The notes: generated from the sequence alone by a model not told the origin. DNA of 33,399 nt from Synechococcus sp. CS-1332 (GCF_025127995.1 NZ_JAHLYP010000015.1:1-33399); one strand, 5' to 3'; positions 19,253-28,874 are shown, numbered from the stretch's first letter. Translations and numbers: made by a program.

Positions 19253-19711
19253 CTAAGAGCTCGCCATGGGCGGCCCCGCCCGGAGGATCGTCAGGGCCTG
19301 CTCCAGATCCTGCGGCAACCGCCGCAGCAGCCGTCGCCGCGAGGGGCCGCCGGAGAGATCCACCAGCACCAGATCCACACAGGCTTCAGCCGCCACAGCC
19401 CCATCGGGATTGATGAAGTGGCTGTGCCAGGGGAGTTTCAATCCCAGCCGCGGCATCACCTGGCTACGGATCTCGACGCCATCGCCATGGAGCAGGGCCT
19501 GGCGGTAATCGATGCGCAGGCCAACCACCGGCAGCTCCAGCCCCCGGGCGGAGAGGGTGCTGTAGGCCAGGCCGGCCTGGGCCAGGGCCTCAACACGGGC
19601 CTCCTCCAGCCAGGCCAGATAGGCCCCGTGCCACATCACCCCGGCATGGTCGGTGTGCTGGGGCAGCACCCGCCGATGGAGGCGCCAGCACGCTTCCTGC
19701 GGACGCTGCAT
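19253..19711 (-). CDS. Hotdog-fold acyl-CoA thioesterase
   Basis: 152 residues of the 4-hydroxybenzoyl-CoA thioesterase/YbgC type. The signature HTDHAGVMWHGAYLAWLEEAR begins near residue 19, with Asp21 in the position of the catalytic aspartate and a long hotdog helix after it. In cyanobacteria a member of this family hydrolyses 1,4-dihydroxy-2-naphthoyl-CoA in phylloquinone synthesis. That role is possible here but unproven. The ATG at 19711 is preferred; a GTG five codons upstream (19726) is the alternative. dprA starts 40 bp after it on the same strand, with its own LexA-like operator in the gap. Confidence 0.85.
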   Translation of the reverse strand: MQRPQEACWRLHRRVLPQHTDHAGVMWHGAYLAWLEEARVEALAQAGLAYSTLSARGLELPVVGLRIDYRQALLHGDGVEIRSQVMPRLGLKLPWHSHFINPDGAVAAEACVDLVLVDLSGGPSRRRLLRRLPQDLEQALTILRAGPPMASS

Positions 19712-19745
19712 CACGGACTTCACCACGGGGGATTGCGGAATGGGG

Positions 19746-19762
19746 ATCAGCCATAGGCTGAT
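19746..19762. repeat. 7-3-7 palindrome before the universal stress gene
   Basis: ATCAGCC-ATA-GGCTGAT is a perfect inverted repeat ending 14 bp before the usp start codon, in the divergent gap with the thioesterase gene. It could be an operator or a hairpin in the 5' leader that reaches close to the ribosome binding region. Confidence 0.5.
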
Positions 19763-19776
19763 GCCGAGCCACGTTG

Positions 19777-20634
19777 ATGTCCGTGTTCCGCAACCTGCTG
19801 ATCGCCGATTCCGGTAAGGGCCATGTCGAGGAGATGGTCCGCATCCTGCGTGACATCCCCCCCTGCCGTCAGGCCCGGATCAACCTGCTGCACGTGATTC
19901 CCGAGCAGGGGGGGCTCGATCTGGAAACCCATCGCCAGCAAGCCGACATTCTGGTGAAGGAGGCCATCGAGCGCCTCGGCCTTACCCCTGGAGACGTCAA
20001 CATCCTGGTACGCGAGGGCGACACCAAGCTGACCGTGCTGAAGGTGGCCGATGAGCTGGAGGCCGATCTGATCGTGATGGGATCGCGGGGGCTGGGGAGG
20101 CTGCAATCGATCCTGGGCAACAGCGCCAGCCAGTACGTCTTCCAGCTGTCCACCCGGCCCATGCTGCTGGTGCGGGACGACCTCTATGTGAAAGCCATCA
20201 ACCGGGTCCTCGTGGCCATCGATGGCACCGGGGTGGGCGATGACGCGCTGCGGCTGGCCTGTGAGCTGGTGCAGGGGATCCCAGGCGGCAGCCTCACAGG
20301 AGTGCATGTGTCTCGGCAGGACATCACCCCCTCACGGGGGGGCCGCACCCCCGGCGATGAGGTGCTGCTGAAGGCCATTCAACGGGCCCGCAGCTTCGGG
20401 GTGGAGATGAAAGGACTGCATCGCACAGGCGACATTGCCCGCAGCTTCTGCGCCACCGCCGAGGACGTGAAGGCCGATCTGGTGGTGATCGCCTCCCAGG
20501 ACCGCAGGCCGCTCGTGGCCCGGGGCTTGGTGGATCTCGACAAGCTTCTGGGCAGCTCGGTGAGCGACTACATCCGCGTGCATGCTCCGGCCCCGGTGCT
20601 GCTGGTGCGGGAGCCGGAAGGGCGGACCCGGTGA
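19777..20634 (+). CDS. Tandem universal stress protein
   Basis: 285 residues made of two UspA domains. The first (about 1-140) ends with LIVMGSRGLGRLQS and PMLLVRDD, the nucleotide-binding type pattern. The second (about 144-285) has VLVAIDGTG at its start and DLVVIASQ and APVLLVREPEG at its end, but it lacks the complete glycine motif. One domain may therefore bind ATP while the other is degenerate. Such proteins act in stress survival; the exact role is unknown. ATG 19777 is chosen over the adjacent TTG. It converges on psbM with a 7-bp gap. Confidence 0.9.
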   Translation: MSVFRNLLIADSGKGHVEEMVRILRDIPPCRQARINLLHVIPEQGGLDLETHRQQADILVKEAIERLGLTPGDVNILVREGDTKLTVLKVADELEADLIVMGSRGLGRLQSILGNSASQYVFQLSTRPMLLVRDDLYVKAINRVLVAIDGTGVGDDALRLACELVQGIPGGSLTGVHVSRQDITPSRGGRTPGDEVLLKAIQRARSFGVEMKGLHRTGDIARSFCATAEDVKADLVVIASQDRRPLVARGLVDLDKLLGSSVSDYIRVHAPAPVLLVREPEGRTR

Positions 20635-20641
20635 ACCCGGA

Positions 20642-20749
20642 TCAGCCGCCCTGGCGGCTGTTCGTCTGGATGTAGAGAATGATCAGGAAGACGGCGGGAA
20701 CCAGAACGAACAGGAGGCTGGCAACGAAGCCGAGGTCGTTGGTTTCCAT
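20642..20749 (-). CDS. psbM: Photosystem II reaction center protein M
   Basis: A 35-residue single-span thylakoid protein. It starts [14 protein letters not shown] and ends in IQTNSRQGG, a near-exact match to known PsbM. It sits at the dimer interface of photosystem II. It lies 27 bp downstream of the [2Fe-2S] protein gene on the same strand, probably co-transcribed. The last codons contain a perfect 8-bp hairpin (20643-20660) that also spans the convergence point with the universal stress gene. Confidence 0.96.
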   Translation of the reverse strand: METNDLGFVASLLFVLVPAVFLIILYIQTNSRQGG

Positions 20750-20776
20750 GACTGCTGGAGAGGTGTTGAGAAGGTA

Positions 20777-21277
20777 TCACCGCCCATCGGCGGGATGGAC
20801 GCCCCCTTCATCGCTCGTTGTGGATGGAGCCCCGGCTGTTTCCGGAGCCGTCTCTGACTCCTGAGAATCCTCAGCGTCCGGTGCAGCGGGGGGCTCGGGC
20901 CAGGCGGTGGGGCCCTCCGGCAGGGCCAGGGAACGGGCCCGGCTCAGTTCGCCCTCCCGATCCCCGAGCCCCACCTGGGGCCTGGTGAGCACCATCACCG
21001 ACTTCTGCACCAGGGCCTGACAGGCCAGCCGCCAGGTCTGGGGGCGCCGTTTCAGCTTCAGCAGTTCCACCGAGGTCTGCTCGGTGAGGGCGTTGTCGGC
21101 GCCCCCCTCCACCACCTCCACGAAACAGGTGATGCACTGGCCGCAACCGCCACAGTTGCCCAGGCGGCCCTTGAGGCCGTAGAGCTCGATGCCCTCGCGC
21201 AGGGCCACCTCACGCAGATTTTCCCCCGGGTAGCACTCCACGTCGCGCTGCTCACGGACGAACCGGATCACGGGCAT
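20777..21277 (-). CDS. [2Fe-2S] ferredoxin-like protein with acidic tail
   Basis: 166 residues. The N-terminal domain (about 1-95) is ferredoxin-like. It has Cys-x5-Cys-x2-Cys within GNCGGCGQCITC, and a fourth cysteine in RLACQ about 37 residues on, the plant/adrenodoxin-type spacing for a [2Fe-2S] cluster. The remaining 70 residues are rich in Glu, Pro, Ala, Ser and Thr and look disordered. ATG 21277 is chosen because MPVIRFV begins the fold; upstream codons lack conservation. The gene is divergent from psbB and upstream of psbM, so a role in photosystem II assembly or electron transfer is suggested by context only. Confidence 0.9.
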   Translation of the reverse strand: MPVIRFVREQRDVECYPGENLREVALREGIELYGLKGRLGNCGGCGQCITCFVEVVEGGADNALTEQTSVELLKLKRRPQTWRLACQALVQKSVMVLTRPQVGLGDREGELSRARSLALPEGPTAWPEPPAAPDAEDSQESETAPETAGAPSTTSDEGGVHPADGR

Positions 21278-21470
21278 GGCGGAAGCCTCTCGAGGGACGG
21301 GATGGCTCCCATTGTGAATCGCGCCGTTGCGGTCCGTTACCTGGGGCCCCGTGGTGTTGCCCGCAACCCTTACCATCGCCAGCACGGATCGGTAACCACC
21401 GAGCGTCTCCTTAGCCGTCATCGCTCCGGCGATCGGCTTAGGCAACTGTCAACCCAGACCTGACCCCCCA

Positions 21471-23030
21471 ATGGGATTGCCCTGGTACCGGGTGCACACG
21501 GTCGTCATCAACGACCCGGGCCGACTGCTGGCCGTGCACCTCATGCACACCGCCTTGGTAGCCGGCTGGGCCGGCTCCATGGCGCTCTACGAGCTTGCGA
21601 TCTTCGACCCCTCCGACCAGGTCCTCAACCCCATGTGGCGCCAGGGCATGTTCGTCATGCCCTTCATGGCCCGCCTGGGCGTGACCGGCAGCTGGGGGGG
21701 CTGGAGCGTCACCGGTGAAACCGGCGTCGACCCCGGCTTCTGGAGCTTCGAAGGCGTGGCTGCGGCCCACATCATCTTCAGTGGCCTGCTTTTTCTTGCC
21801 GCCATCTGGCACTGGACCTACTGGGATCTCGAGATCTGGCAGGACCCCCGCTCCGGGGAGCCAGCCCTCGACCTCCCCAAGATCTTCGGCATCCACCTGC
21901 TGCTCGCCGGCCTGGGCTGCTTCGGATTCGGAGCCTTCCACCTCACCGGTGTCTTCGGACCGGGGATGTGGATCTCGGATCCGTACAGCCTCACGGGCCA
22001 TCTCGAAGCGGTGCAACCCTCCTGGGGTCCTGAAGGCTTCAACCCCTTCAACCCAGGAGGGATCGTGGCCCACCACATCGCCTCCGGCATCGTCGGCATC
22101 ATTGCCGGAATCTTCCACATCACCACCCGTCCGCCTGAGCGCCTCTACAAGGCTCTCCGCATGGGCAACATCGAGACGGTGCTGGCCAGTGCGATCGCGG
22201 CGGTGTTCTTCGCGGCCTTCATCGTCGCTGTAACCATGTGGTATGGGTCGGCGGCGACGCCGGTGGAACTATTCGGCCCCACCCGTTACCAGTGGGATCA
22301 GAACTACTTCAAGACCGAGATCAACCGTCGAGTCCAGACCGCCATTGACAACGGCGCCACCAAGGAAGAGGCCTTCGCGGCCATTCCCGAGAAGCTCGCC
22401 TTCTACGACTATGTGGGCAACAGCCCAGCCAAGGGTGGTCTGTTCCGCGTCGGCCCGATGATCAACGGAGACGGCCTGCCCACCTCCTGGATCGGGCACA
22501 TCTCTTTCACCGACAAGGAAGGCCATGACCTCGAGGTCCGTCGCCTGCCCAACTTCTTCGAGAACTTCCCGGTGATCCTCCAGGATCAGCAGGGCATCGT
22601 CCGCGCCGACATCCCCTTCCGTCGTGCCGAGGCGAAGTACTCCTTCGAGCAGCAGGGCGTTACGGCCACCGTCTACGGCGGCGCCCTCAACGGTCAGACG
22701 TTCACCGATCCGGCCGACGTCAAGCGACTGGCCCGCAAGGCCCAGCTCGGCGAGGCCTTTGAGTTCGACCGTGAGACTTACCACTCCGACGGCACCTTCC
22801 GCAGTTCGCCCCGCGGCTGGTTCACCTTCGGCCATGCCTGCTTCGCCCTGCTCTTCTTCTTCGGACACATTTGGCACGGTGCCCGCACCCTCTACCGTGA
22901 TGTCTTCGCCGGTATCGACCCCGATCTCGGTGAGCAGGTGGAATTCGGTCTGTTCGCCAAGCTGGGCGACCGTTCCACCCGACGCCTTCCCGAGGGCTTC
23001 GTGCCCCCGGCAGGCTCCCCCCTCAGCTGA
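21471..23030 (+). CDS. psbB: Photosystem II CP47 chlorophyll apoprotein
   Basis: The core antenna protein of photosystem II, 519 residues. It has six transmembrane helices, several with paired histidines that bind chlorophyll (for example VHLMHT near residue 23 and AHIIFSG near 101). The large lumenal loop lies between helices V and VI (about 260-440). The start [18 protein letters not shown] is invariant in the family. psbT follows after 24 bp, and the pair ends at a strong terminator. The 193-bp gap to the divergent ferredoxin-like gene holds its promoter; no clear -35/-10 pair was found. Confidence 0.99.
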   Translation: MGLPWYRVHTVVINDPGRLLAVHLMHTALVAGWAGSMALYELAIFDPSDQVLNPMWRQGMFVMPFMARLGVTGSWGGWSVTGETGVDPGFWSFEGVAAAHIIFSGLLFLAAIWHWTYWDLEIWQDPRSGEPALDLPKIFGIHLLLAGLGCFGFGAFHLTGVFGPGMWISDPYSLTGHLEAVQPSWGPEGFNPFNPGGIVAHHIASGIVGIIAGIFHITTRPPERLYKALRMGNIETVLASAIAAVFFAAFIVAVTMWYGSAATPVELFGPTRYQWDQNYFKTEINRRVQTAIDNGATKEEAFAAIPEKLAFYDYVGNSPAKGGLFRVGPMINGDGLPTSWIGHISFTDKEGHDLEVRRLPNFFENFPVILQDQQGIVRADIPFRRAEAKYSFEQQGVTATVYGGALNGQTFTDPADVKRLARKAQLGEAFEFDRETYHSDGTFRSSPRGWFTFGHACFALLFFFGHIWHGARTLYRDVFAGIDPDLGEQVEFGLFAKLGDRSTRRLPEGFVPPAGSPLS

Positions 23031-23054
23031 CCGCCAGCCCCCCCGAGGATTCCC

Positions 23055-23150
23055 ATGGAAAGCTTCGCTTACATCCTGATCCTGGCCCTGGCCATTTCCA
23101 CGCTCTTTTTCGCGATCGCCTTCCGCGATCCCCCGAAAATCGGCAAGTGA
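23055..23150 (+). CDS. psbT: Photosystem II reaction center protein T
   Basis: A 31-residue single-helix subunit starting [15 protein letters not shown] and ending in FRDPPKIGK, which is typical PsbT. It stabilises the photosystem II dimer and the QA environment. It follows psbB by 24 bp and is followed by a terminator. A GCGATCGC (HIP1) octamer occurs inside the gene at 23112-23119. Confidence 0.96.
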   Translation: MESFAYILILALAISTLFFAIAFRDPPKIGK

Positions 23151-23170
23151 CCACGCTTTTGGATTGATCA

Positions 23171-23196
23171 AACCCCTGGGAAACCAGGGGTTTTTT
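23171..23196 (+). terminator. psbBT terminator
   Basis: CCCCTGG and CCAGGGG (7-bp stem, 4-nt loop GAAA) are followed directly by six T residues, 21 nt past the psbT stop. It is a clear intrinsic terminator. Confidence 0.93.
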
Positions 23197-23283
23197 CTTG
23201 CCTGAGGCCCCAGCTTGATGCCAACCCCTTCTCTTTGTGCGCGTAGCTGTTTACACTCCCAACACTTGGAAGCGTGCCCAGGG

Positions 23284-23769
23284 ATGCAATGTCCCTCCTG
23301 CCAACACACCGATAGCCGTGTTCTGGAATCAAGGGCCGCCGATTCCGGGCGCAGCGTGCGGCGGCGCAGGGAGTGCCTCAACTGTGATTTTCGCTTCACC
23401 ACCTATGAACGGGTTGAGACCGTTCCGATCACCGTGGTGAAGCGCAACGGCAGCAGAGAAACCTTTAATCGCAGCAAGCTGCTGCACGGCCTGTTGAGGG
23501 CCTGCGAGAAGACCGGCCTGGAACCGGCCCGGCTGGAGGCCGTCGTCGACGACATCGAACTGGTCCTGCAGCAGCGGGCCGGCCGCGAGGTGAGCAGCAA
23601 CGAGATCGGTGAGCTGGTGCTGCAGCGCCTGCGGGAGATGAGCGAAGTCGCCTACGTGCGCTTCGCCTCTGTCTACCGCCAGTTCCAGGGGGTCAGCGAT
23701 TTCGTGGCCACCCTGGAGGGCCTGGGGAATCGAGGCAAAGCCAAGAACCGGCTGGTGGTCGTCGGTTAG
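23284..23769 (+). CDS. nrdR: Transcriptional repressor NrdR
   Basis: A regulator of ribonucleotide reductase genes that senses dATP/ATP; 161 residues. The zinc ribbon uses Cys3, Cys6, Cys31 and Cys34 (CPSC and CLNC), followed by an ATP-cone domain (about 49-139) beginning [15 protein letters not shown]. The ATG at 23284 begins MQCPSCQ exactly as in the family; the frame continues upstream without similarity. No nrd genes or paired NrdR boxes were seen nearby. rpsA follows after 126 bp. Confidence 0.95.
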   Translation: MQCPSCQHTDSRVLESRAADSGRSVRRRRECLNCDFRFTTYERVETVPITVVKRNGSRETFNRSKLLHGLLRACEKTGLEPARLEAVVDDIELVLQQRAGREVSSNEIGELVLQRLREMSEVAYVRFASVYRQFQGVSDFVATLEGLGNRGKAKNRLVVVG

Positions 23770-23895
23770 GGCCGAATCAAGGCGGTCGGGCGGAGGTGCA
23801 GCCGACCCATTGATAGAGTGATCGATCGGGTGTGCGCTGCAGGCGGGCAGTCACCCCGTTCCTTCGCACTGCCACCGGCAGACCGCCCCAGCTCC

Positions 23896-24972
23896 ATGAC
23901 CCTCACTCCTTCTTCCGAAGCAGACACCCTCGAGGCCCTCGCGCCGATCAGCAGCGAGGAGGCCGCCGACATCGAGACCACAGAGGATCTCGATCTGGCG
24001 ATTCCGGAAGAGGTCCCGAGCGCCGACGACTCCAGCAGCAGGGTCAGCGCCCGGGACGGTGACGGTGTGGGCTTCACGCTGGACGAGTTCGCGGCCCTGC
24101 TCAGCAAGTACGACTACAATTTCAAGCCCGGTGACGTCGTCAACGGCACCGTGTTCGCCCTCGAATCGAAGGGCGCCATGATCGACATCGGCGCCAAGAC
24201 CGCCGCCTTCATGCCGCTCCAGGAGGTGTCGATCAACCGCGTCGAGCATCTCTCCGACGTGCTCGAACCCGGGGAGGTGCGCGAATTCTTCATCCTCAGC
24301 GAGGAGAACGAGGACGGCCAGCTCACCCTTTCGGTGCGCCGGATCGAGTACCAGCGCGCCTGGGAGCGGGTGCGCCAGCTGCAGAAGGAAGACGCCACCA
24401 TCTACAGCGAAGTGTTTGCCACCAACCGCGGCGGCGCCCTGGTGCGAGTGGAGGGTCTGCGGGGCTTCATCCCCGGCAGCCACATCAGCACCCGCAAGGC
24501 CAAGGAGGAGCTCGTGGCCGACTTCCTCCCCCTCAAGTTCCTGGAGGTGGACGAGGAGCGTAACCGCCTGGTGCTGAGCCATCGCCGTGCCCTGGTGGAG
24601 CGCAAGATGAATCGACTCGAGGTGGGCGAGGTGGTGCTGGGTACCGTGCGCGGCATCAAGCCCTACGGCGCCTTCATCGACATCGGTGGTGTCAGTGGCC
24701 TGCTGCACATCTCCGAGATCAGCCACGAGCACATCGAGACCCCCCACACCGTGCTCAATGTCAACGATCAGATGAAGGTGATGATCATCGATCTCGACGC
24801 CGAGAGGGGCCGGATCTCCCTGTCGACCAAGGCCCTCGAGCCGGAACCGGGCGACATGCTCACCGACCCCCAGAAGGTGTTCGACAAGGCCGAGGAAATG
24901 GCCGCCCGCTACAAGCAGATGCTGCTGGAACAGGCCGAGGACAGCGAACCCATGGGTGTCTCCCTCGAATGA
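23896..24972 (+). CDS. rpsA: 30S ribosomal protein S1
   Basis: 358 residues with three S1 RNA-binding domains at about 78-146, 165-230 and 240-310. The third carries the classical GTVRGIKPYGAFIDIGG segment. Cyanobacterial S1 is shorter than the six-domain E. coli protein, so the length is normal. The first about 65 residues are acidic and probably disordered. ATG 23896 begins MTLTPSSEAD; the open frame upstream of it is not supported. The HAD gene follows after 25 bp. Confidence 0.96.
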   Translation: MTLTPSSEADTLEALAPISSEEAADIETTEDLDLAIPEEVPSADDSSSRVSARDGDGVGFTLDEFAALLSKYDYNFKPGDVVNGTVFALESKGAMIDIGAKTAAFMPLQEVSINRVEHLSDVLEPGEVREFFILSEENEDGQLTLSVRRIEYQRAWERVRQLQKEDATIYSEVFATNRGGALVRVEGLRGFIPGSHISTRKAKEELVADFLPLKFLEVDEERNRLVLSHRRALVERKMNRLEVGEVVLGTVRGIKPYGAFIDIGGVSGLLHISEISHEHIETPHTVLNVNDQMKVMIIDLDAERGRISLSTKALEPEPGDMLTDPQKVFDKAEEMAARYKQMLLEQAEDSEPMGVSLE

Positions 24973-24997
24973 AGTCACTGGCTCGGACGCTCTGACG

Positions 24998-25861
24998 ATG
25001 GTGCTTCTCTGCCTGCGGGGCACCCCCCTGCCCTGCGGGGATCGGCCCCTGGAGGCGGTGCTGTTCGACAAGGACGGCACCTTGAGCCACAGCGAGCCCA
25101 TGCTCGTGGCCCTGGCCCAGGCCAGGGTTTTTCATTGTCTGGAGCTGGCCGATCTGGCCGCAGGCGACCCGGAGCGGCACCGCGACCTGGGCGAGCTGCT
25201 CCACCGTGCCTACGGCGTTTCATCGGAAGGCCTCCATCCCGCCGGAACCATGGCGGTGGCCAGCCGTGACCACAACCTGGTGGCCACCGCCACCGCCCTG
25301 GTGCAGGTGGGCCTGGGCTGGCCCGAAGCCCTGGCCATGGCCGAAGCGGTGTTCGCCCGCACCGACGCCCTGCACGGCCAGGGGAGCGAACGTCGACCGG
25401 CCCCCACCCCCGGCCTGCGTCCCCTGCTGGAGGCCCTGCGGCAGGCTGGGGTGCGCTGCGCCGTGATCAGCAACGACCACGTCGACGGCATCGAAGCGTT
25501 CCTGGCCGCCCATGATCTGGCGTCCTATGTGCACGCTATCTGGAGCGCGGAACATCAGCCTCGCAAGCCGGATCCCGCCGCCGTCCGCGGTCTGTGCGGT
25601 GAACTGGGCGTGGCCGTGGAGAGCTGCGCCCTGATCGGCGACGCCAACAGCGACCTGCGCATGGCCCGGGCCGCCGGGGTGCCCGTGGTGCTGGGCTACC
25701 GGGCCGGTTGGCGGAGGCCCGTGGAGCTGGACGGCTCCTTCCTGCAGCTGGATCACTGGCAGGAGCTGACCGTGGTGCCCCAAAGCGCCTCGCCGCTGGC
25801 AGCTCCGTCCATCCCTGCAGGGGCCAGCCAACCGGTGGGAATAAGCTCACCCATCGACTGA
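24998..25861 (+). CDS. HAD-superfamily phosphatase
   Basis: A 287-residue phosphoglycolate-phosphatase-like hydrolase. Motif I is FDKDGT (nucleophile Asp24, acid/base Asp26). Motif II is in AVISNDH, motif III is the lysine of RKPDP, and motif IV is GDANSD (Asp215, Asp219). A helical cap lies between motifs I and II. The substrate is unknown. ATG 24998 is chosen, 25 bp after rpsA; a GTG at 24956 inside rpsA is an alternative. The last about 35 residues are low complexity. metK starts 13 bp later. Confidence 0.88.
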   Translation: MVLLCLRGTPLPCGDRPLEAVLFDKDGTLSHSEPMLVALAQARVFHCLELADLAAGDPERHRDLGELLHRAYGVSSEGLHPAGTMAVASRDHNLVATATALVQVGLGWPEALAMAEAVFARTDALHGQGSERRPAPTPGLRPLLEALRQAGVRCAVISNDHVDGIEAFLAAHDLASYVHAIWSAEHQPRKPDPAAVRGLCGELGVAVESCALIGDANSDLRMARAAGVPVVLGYRAGWRRPVELDGSFLQLDHWQELTVVPQSASPLAAPSIPAGASQPVGISSPID

Positions 25862-25874
25862 CTCCCTCACCCCT

Positions 25875-27134
25875 ATGAGCCGTTTCGTCTTCACCTCGGA
25901 ATCGGTGACGGAAGGCCACCCCGACAAGATCTGCGACCAGGTCAGCGATGCCGTGCTCGATGCGCTGCTGGCCCAGGATCCGTCCAGCCGGGTGGCCTGC
26001 GAGACCGTGGTGAACACCGGGCTCTGCCTGATCACAGGGGAAGTCACCACCACAGCCCGGGTCGACTTCAACACCCTGGTGCGGGGGGTGATCGAGCAGA
26101 TTGGCTATACCGGCGCCCGCGCCGGTGGCTTCGATGCAAGGAGTTGCGCCGTGCTGATCGCCCTCGATCAGCAATCACCGGACATCGCCCAGGGCGTGGA
26201 TGAGGCCGACGACCACGACGGCGATCCCCTCGACAAGGTGGGCGCCGGCGACCAGGGAATCATGTTCGGCTATGCCTGCGACGAAACCCCGGAGCTGATG
26301 CCCCTGCCGATCAGCCTGGCCCACCGGCTGGCCCTGCGGCTGGCCCAGGTACGCCACGACGGCAGCCTCGGCTACCTGCTCCCCGATGGCAAGACCCAGG
26401 TGAGCGTGGTGTACGAGAACGATCGCCCCGTGGCGATCGACACGATCCTCATCTCCACCCAGCACACCGCCGAAGTGGAGGGCATCAGCGATGAGAAGGC
26501 CGTTCAGCAGCGCATCAAGGACGACCTCTGGGCCCACGTGGTGCTTCCCGCCACCGACGATCTGCCCCTGAAGCCCACCAAGGAAGGCACCCGCTTCTAC
26601 GTCAACCCCACCGGCAAGTTCGTGGTGGGCGGCCCCCAGGGCGACGCAGGCCTGACGGGGCGCAAGATCATCGTCGACACCTACGGCGGCTATGCCCGTC
26701 ACGGCGGCGGTGCCTTCTCCGGCAAGGACCCCACCAAGGTGGATCGCTCCGCCGCCTATGCCGCCCGCTACGTGGCCAAGGCCCTGGTGGCGGCCGGCCT
26801 GGCCCACAAGGCCGAGGTGCAGCTCAGCTACGCCATCGGCGTTGCCCGCCCCGTGAGCATCCTGGTGGAGAGCTTCGGCACCGGCGCCCTTGACAACGCC
26901 GACCTCACCGCCCTGGTGCAGGAGCATTTCGACCTGCGTCCCGGCGCGATCATCGAGGCCTTCGGTCTGCGGGAACTGCCCCAGCAGCGGGGGGGCCGCT
27001 TCTACCAGGACATCGCGGCCTACGGCCACTTCGGCCGCAAGGATCTCGACCTTCCCTGGGAGGACGTCACGGCCATCGCCGCCACCTTGAAGCAGGCCAC
27101 GGCGAGCCGTGTCAGCGCTGTTTCTGGGGGTTGA
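25875..27134 (+). CDS. metK: S-adenosylmethionine synthase
   Basis: Makes SAM from methionine and ATP; 419 residues, slightly longer than E. coli MetK (about 384) but normal for cyanobacteria. Visible motifs are [11 protein letters not shown] (His15, Asp17), the family hexapeptide GAGDQG, and the glycine-rich [19 protein letters not shown]. The start [18 protein letters not shown] is typical. Only 13 bp separate it from the HAD gene, so there is no room for a SAM riboswitch. The 3' end overlaps the sugar kinase by 26 bp. Confidence 0.98.
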   Translation: MSRFVFTSESVTEGHPDKICDQVSDAVLDALLAQDPSSRVACETVVNTGLCLITGEVTTTARVDFNTLVRGVIEQIGYTGARAGGFDARSCAVLIALDQQSPDIAQGVDEADDHDGDPLDKVGAGDQGIMFGYACDETPELMPLPISLAHRLALRLAQVRHDGSLGYLLPDGKTQVSVVYENDRPVAIDTILISTQHTAEVEGISDEKAVQQRIKDDLWAHVVLPATDDLPLKPTKEGTRFYVNPTGKFVVGGPQGDAGLTGRKIIVDTYGGYARHGGGAFSGKDPTKVDRSAAYAARYVAKALVAAGLAHKAEVQLSYAIGVARPVSILVESFGTGALDNADLTALVQEHFDLRPGAIIEAFGLRELPQQRGGRFYQDIAAYGHFGRKDLDLPWEDVTAIAATLKQATASRVSAVSGG

Positions 27135-28437
27135 CCTCGGCAGCAGCGGCCTGCGCCTGGCCGTTCTGGCGCAGGCCGGTGCGGCCGGCGGCCAACCCGA
27201 CGACCCCCTGCTGAGCCGGCAGTCCCCTTACCCCGGCCGCATGGAAAAGCCCCAGGCCTGGCGGCAGGGGCTGATCGAGCTGCTGGCCACCGTTCCCGAA
27301 GCGATCCGCCTCCGGGTGAGGGCCATCGCCATCGATGGCACCTCAGGCACCTTGCTGGCCTGCAGGGCTGACGGCAGCCTGCTGCCACCCCCCCTGGAGC
27401 AGGCGCTCCCCTACCACCTGGCCTGTGCGGAGCAGGCGCGTGCGATCTCGGCGCTTCTGGGCCAGGCGCCCGGCAGCTGGTCCACCCATCCGGCCGCCAG
27501 CGCCAGCGGCAGTCTGGCCAGGGCCCTGCGGCTGCTGTCCATGGCCCGTGAAGCGGGTCTGGGGCCTGGCCTGCTGCTGCGCCACCAGGCCGACTGGTTG
27601 ATGGGCTGGTTGCTGAACGACTGGCGCTGGGGCGAGGAAGCCAACAACGTGCGCCTGGGCTGGGACCTGCAGCAGGGAGCCTGGCTCGCTGGTGTGGCCG
27701 CAGGCGTGGGAGTGGAGGCGCTGCCCCGGATTCGACCCAGCGGCAGCCTGCTGGGCCCGCTCGCTCGGTCGGCGGCGGCGTGCCTGGGCCTGCCCGTGGA
27801 CTGTCAGGTGGTGGCGGGCAGCACCGATGCCAATGCGGCCGTGCTGGCCGCCGACCCACAGCCAGGCGACGGCATCACCGTGCTGGGCACCACCCTGGTG
27901 CTGAAGCAATTTGTGGATGCGCCCCTGGCCGGCGCCGGCCTCAGCAACCACCGGGTGGCCGGCTGCTGGCTGGCGGGGGGTGCCTCCAATGCCGGCGCAG
28001 GCGTGCTGCGCCGCTTCTTCGACGACGAACGGATCGCGGAGCTGAGCCGCCAGATCGCTCCGGACCGCCCGACGGGGCTCAACCTGCTCCCCCTGAGCCG
28101 CAAAGGGGAACGGTTTCCGGTGGACGACCCCGAGCTGGAGCCGATCCTGGAGCCGAGGCCCGTCAGCGATGCCTGCTACCTCCAGGCCCTGCTCGAGGGC
28201 CTCACCGCCATTGAGGCGACCGGCTGGCAACGACTGCGGCAGCTGGGGGCGCCGGCCCTGCGGCGGGTGATCAGCGTCGGTGGTGGGGCCCGCAACAGCC
28301 AGTGGCGGGCGATGCGGTCACGCGCCCTGGGGATCCCGGTGCTGAACCGACCGAAACGCACGGCGGCCCTGGGCATGGCCCTGCTCGCCAGGGCCAGCTT
28401 CAGGATGGAGGTCGAATCACCACCCCTACGGCCATGA
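27109..28437 (+). CDS. FGGY-family sugar kinase (D-ribulose kinase-like)
   Basis: 442 residues of the FGGY carbohydrate kinase family. Seen are the phosphate-1 motif [13 protein letters not shown] (about 7-19), [10 protein letters not shown] near 73, AGSTDANAA near 241, GTTLVLK in the second phosphate loop, and the adenosine motif [11 protein letters not shown] near 392. A cyanobacterial protein of this type from Synechococcus elongatus was reported to phosphorylate D-ribulose, and this is probably the same family. The GTG start lies 26 bp inside metK, so translation is coupled. It overlaps a membrane microprotein by ATGA at its end. Confidence 0.88.
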   Translation: MSALFLGVDLGSSGLRLAVLAQAGAAGGQPDDPLLSRQSPYPGRMEKPQAWRQGLIELLATVPEAIRLRVRAIAIDGTSGTLLACRADGSLLPPPLEQALPYHLACAEQARAISALLGQAPGSWSTHPAASASGSLARALRLLSMAREAGLGPGLLLRHQADWLMGWLLNDWRWGEEANNVRLGWDLQQGAWLAGVAAGVGVEALPRIRPSGSLLGPLARSAAACLGLPVDCQVVAGSTDANAAVLAADPQPGDGITVLGTTLVLKQFVDAPLAGAGLSNHRVAGCWLAGGASNAGAGVLRRFFDDERIAELSRQIAPDRPTGLNLLPLSRKGERFPVDDPELEPILEPRPVSDACYLQALLEGLTAIEATGWQRLRQLGAPALRRVISVGGGARNSQWRAMRSRALGIPVLNRPKRTAALGMALLARASFRMEVESPPLRP

Positions 28438-28553
28438 AAGAACGCCTCAGCTCGATCCTCTCCATGGCGCTGTTCGTCGTGCTGGCGGGCTTTGTGGGCT
28501 ACAGCGGTGTAAGGCTGTGCCTGCTGCTCTGGCAGCGGTACGCCGGCGCCTGA
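28434..28553 (+). CDS. Membrane microprotein coupled to the sugar kinase
   Basis: 39 residues with a basic N-terminus (MKERLSS), one long hydrophobic helix (about 9-33) and a short basic/aromatic C-terminus. The ATG overlaps the kinase stop (ATGA). No family is recognised. Single-span proteins of this size are common in picocyanobacteria. The coupling is the best evidence that it is translated. Confidence 0.65.
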   Translation: MKERLSSILSMALFVVLAGFVGYSGVRLCLLLWQRYAGA

Positions 28554-28583
28554 GCCCAGAATTCCCTCACCCGCACCGACCCC

Positions 28584-28856
28584 ATGGCCGCCGACCCCCT
28601 CACCGCCGCGGTGAGCGACCGCATCTGTAAGCACATGAACGACGACCATGCGGAGGCCGTCCTGGCCTATGCCCGTCACTTCGGCGGCTGCGCCGAAGCC
28701 AGGGAGGCCCGCATGCTGGCCGTCGAGCCCCAGGCCATGCGCCTGGAGGTGGATGGCGCCCCCGTGGAGGTGCCCTTCGACCACGCCCTCAGCGACAGCG
28801 AAGACGCCCACCGCACCCTGGTGGCCATGCTGCGGTCGCTGCCCGGGAAGGCTTGA
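28584..28856 (+). CDS. DUF2470 domain protein
   Basis: 90 residues covering one DUF2470 domain. The signature ICKHMNDDHAEAVLAYARHFGG at about 14-35 is clear. The domain occurs alone or at the C-terminus of haem-utilisation (HugZ-like) and pyridoxamine-oxidase-fold proteins, where the histidines can contact haem. The free-standing version has no assigned function. It starts 30 bp after the microprotein. Its TGA stop is in the same frame as the comF reading frame that follows. Confidence 0.85.
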   Translation: MAADPLTAAVSDRICKHMNDDHAEAVLAYARHFGGCAEAREARMLAVEPQAMRLEVDGAPVEVPFDHALSDSEDAHRTLVAMLRSLPGKA

Positions 28857-28874
28857 AGCAGCAGCGCCAGACCC

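Noticed and set aside
22191-23119. HIP1 octamers GCGATCGC as a repeat family
   Set aside because: Only isolated copies (22191-22198 and 23112-23119) were noticed; they are too few here to call an enriched repeat.
25862-25874. SAM riboswitch before metK
   Set aside because: Only 13 bp separate metK from the HAD gene, so there is no room for a riboswitch.
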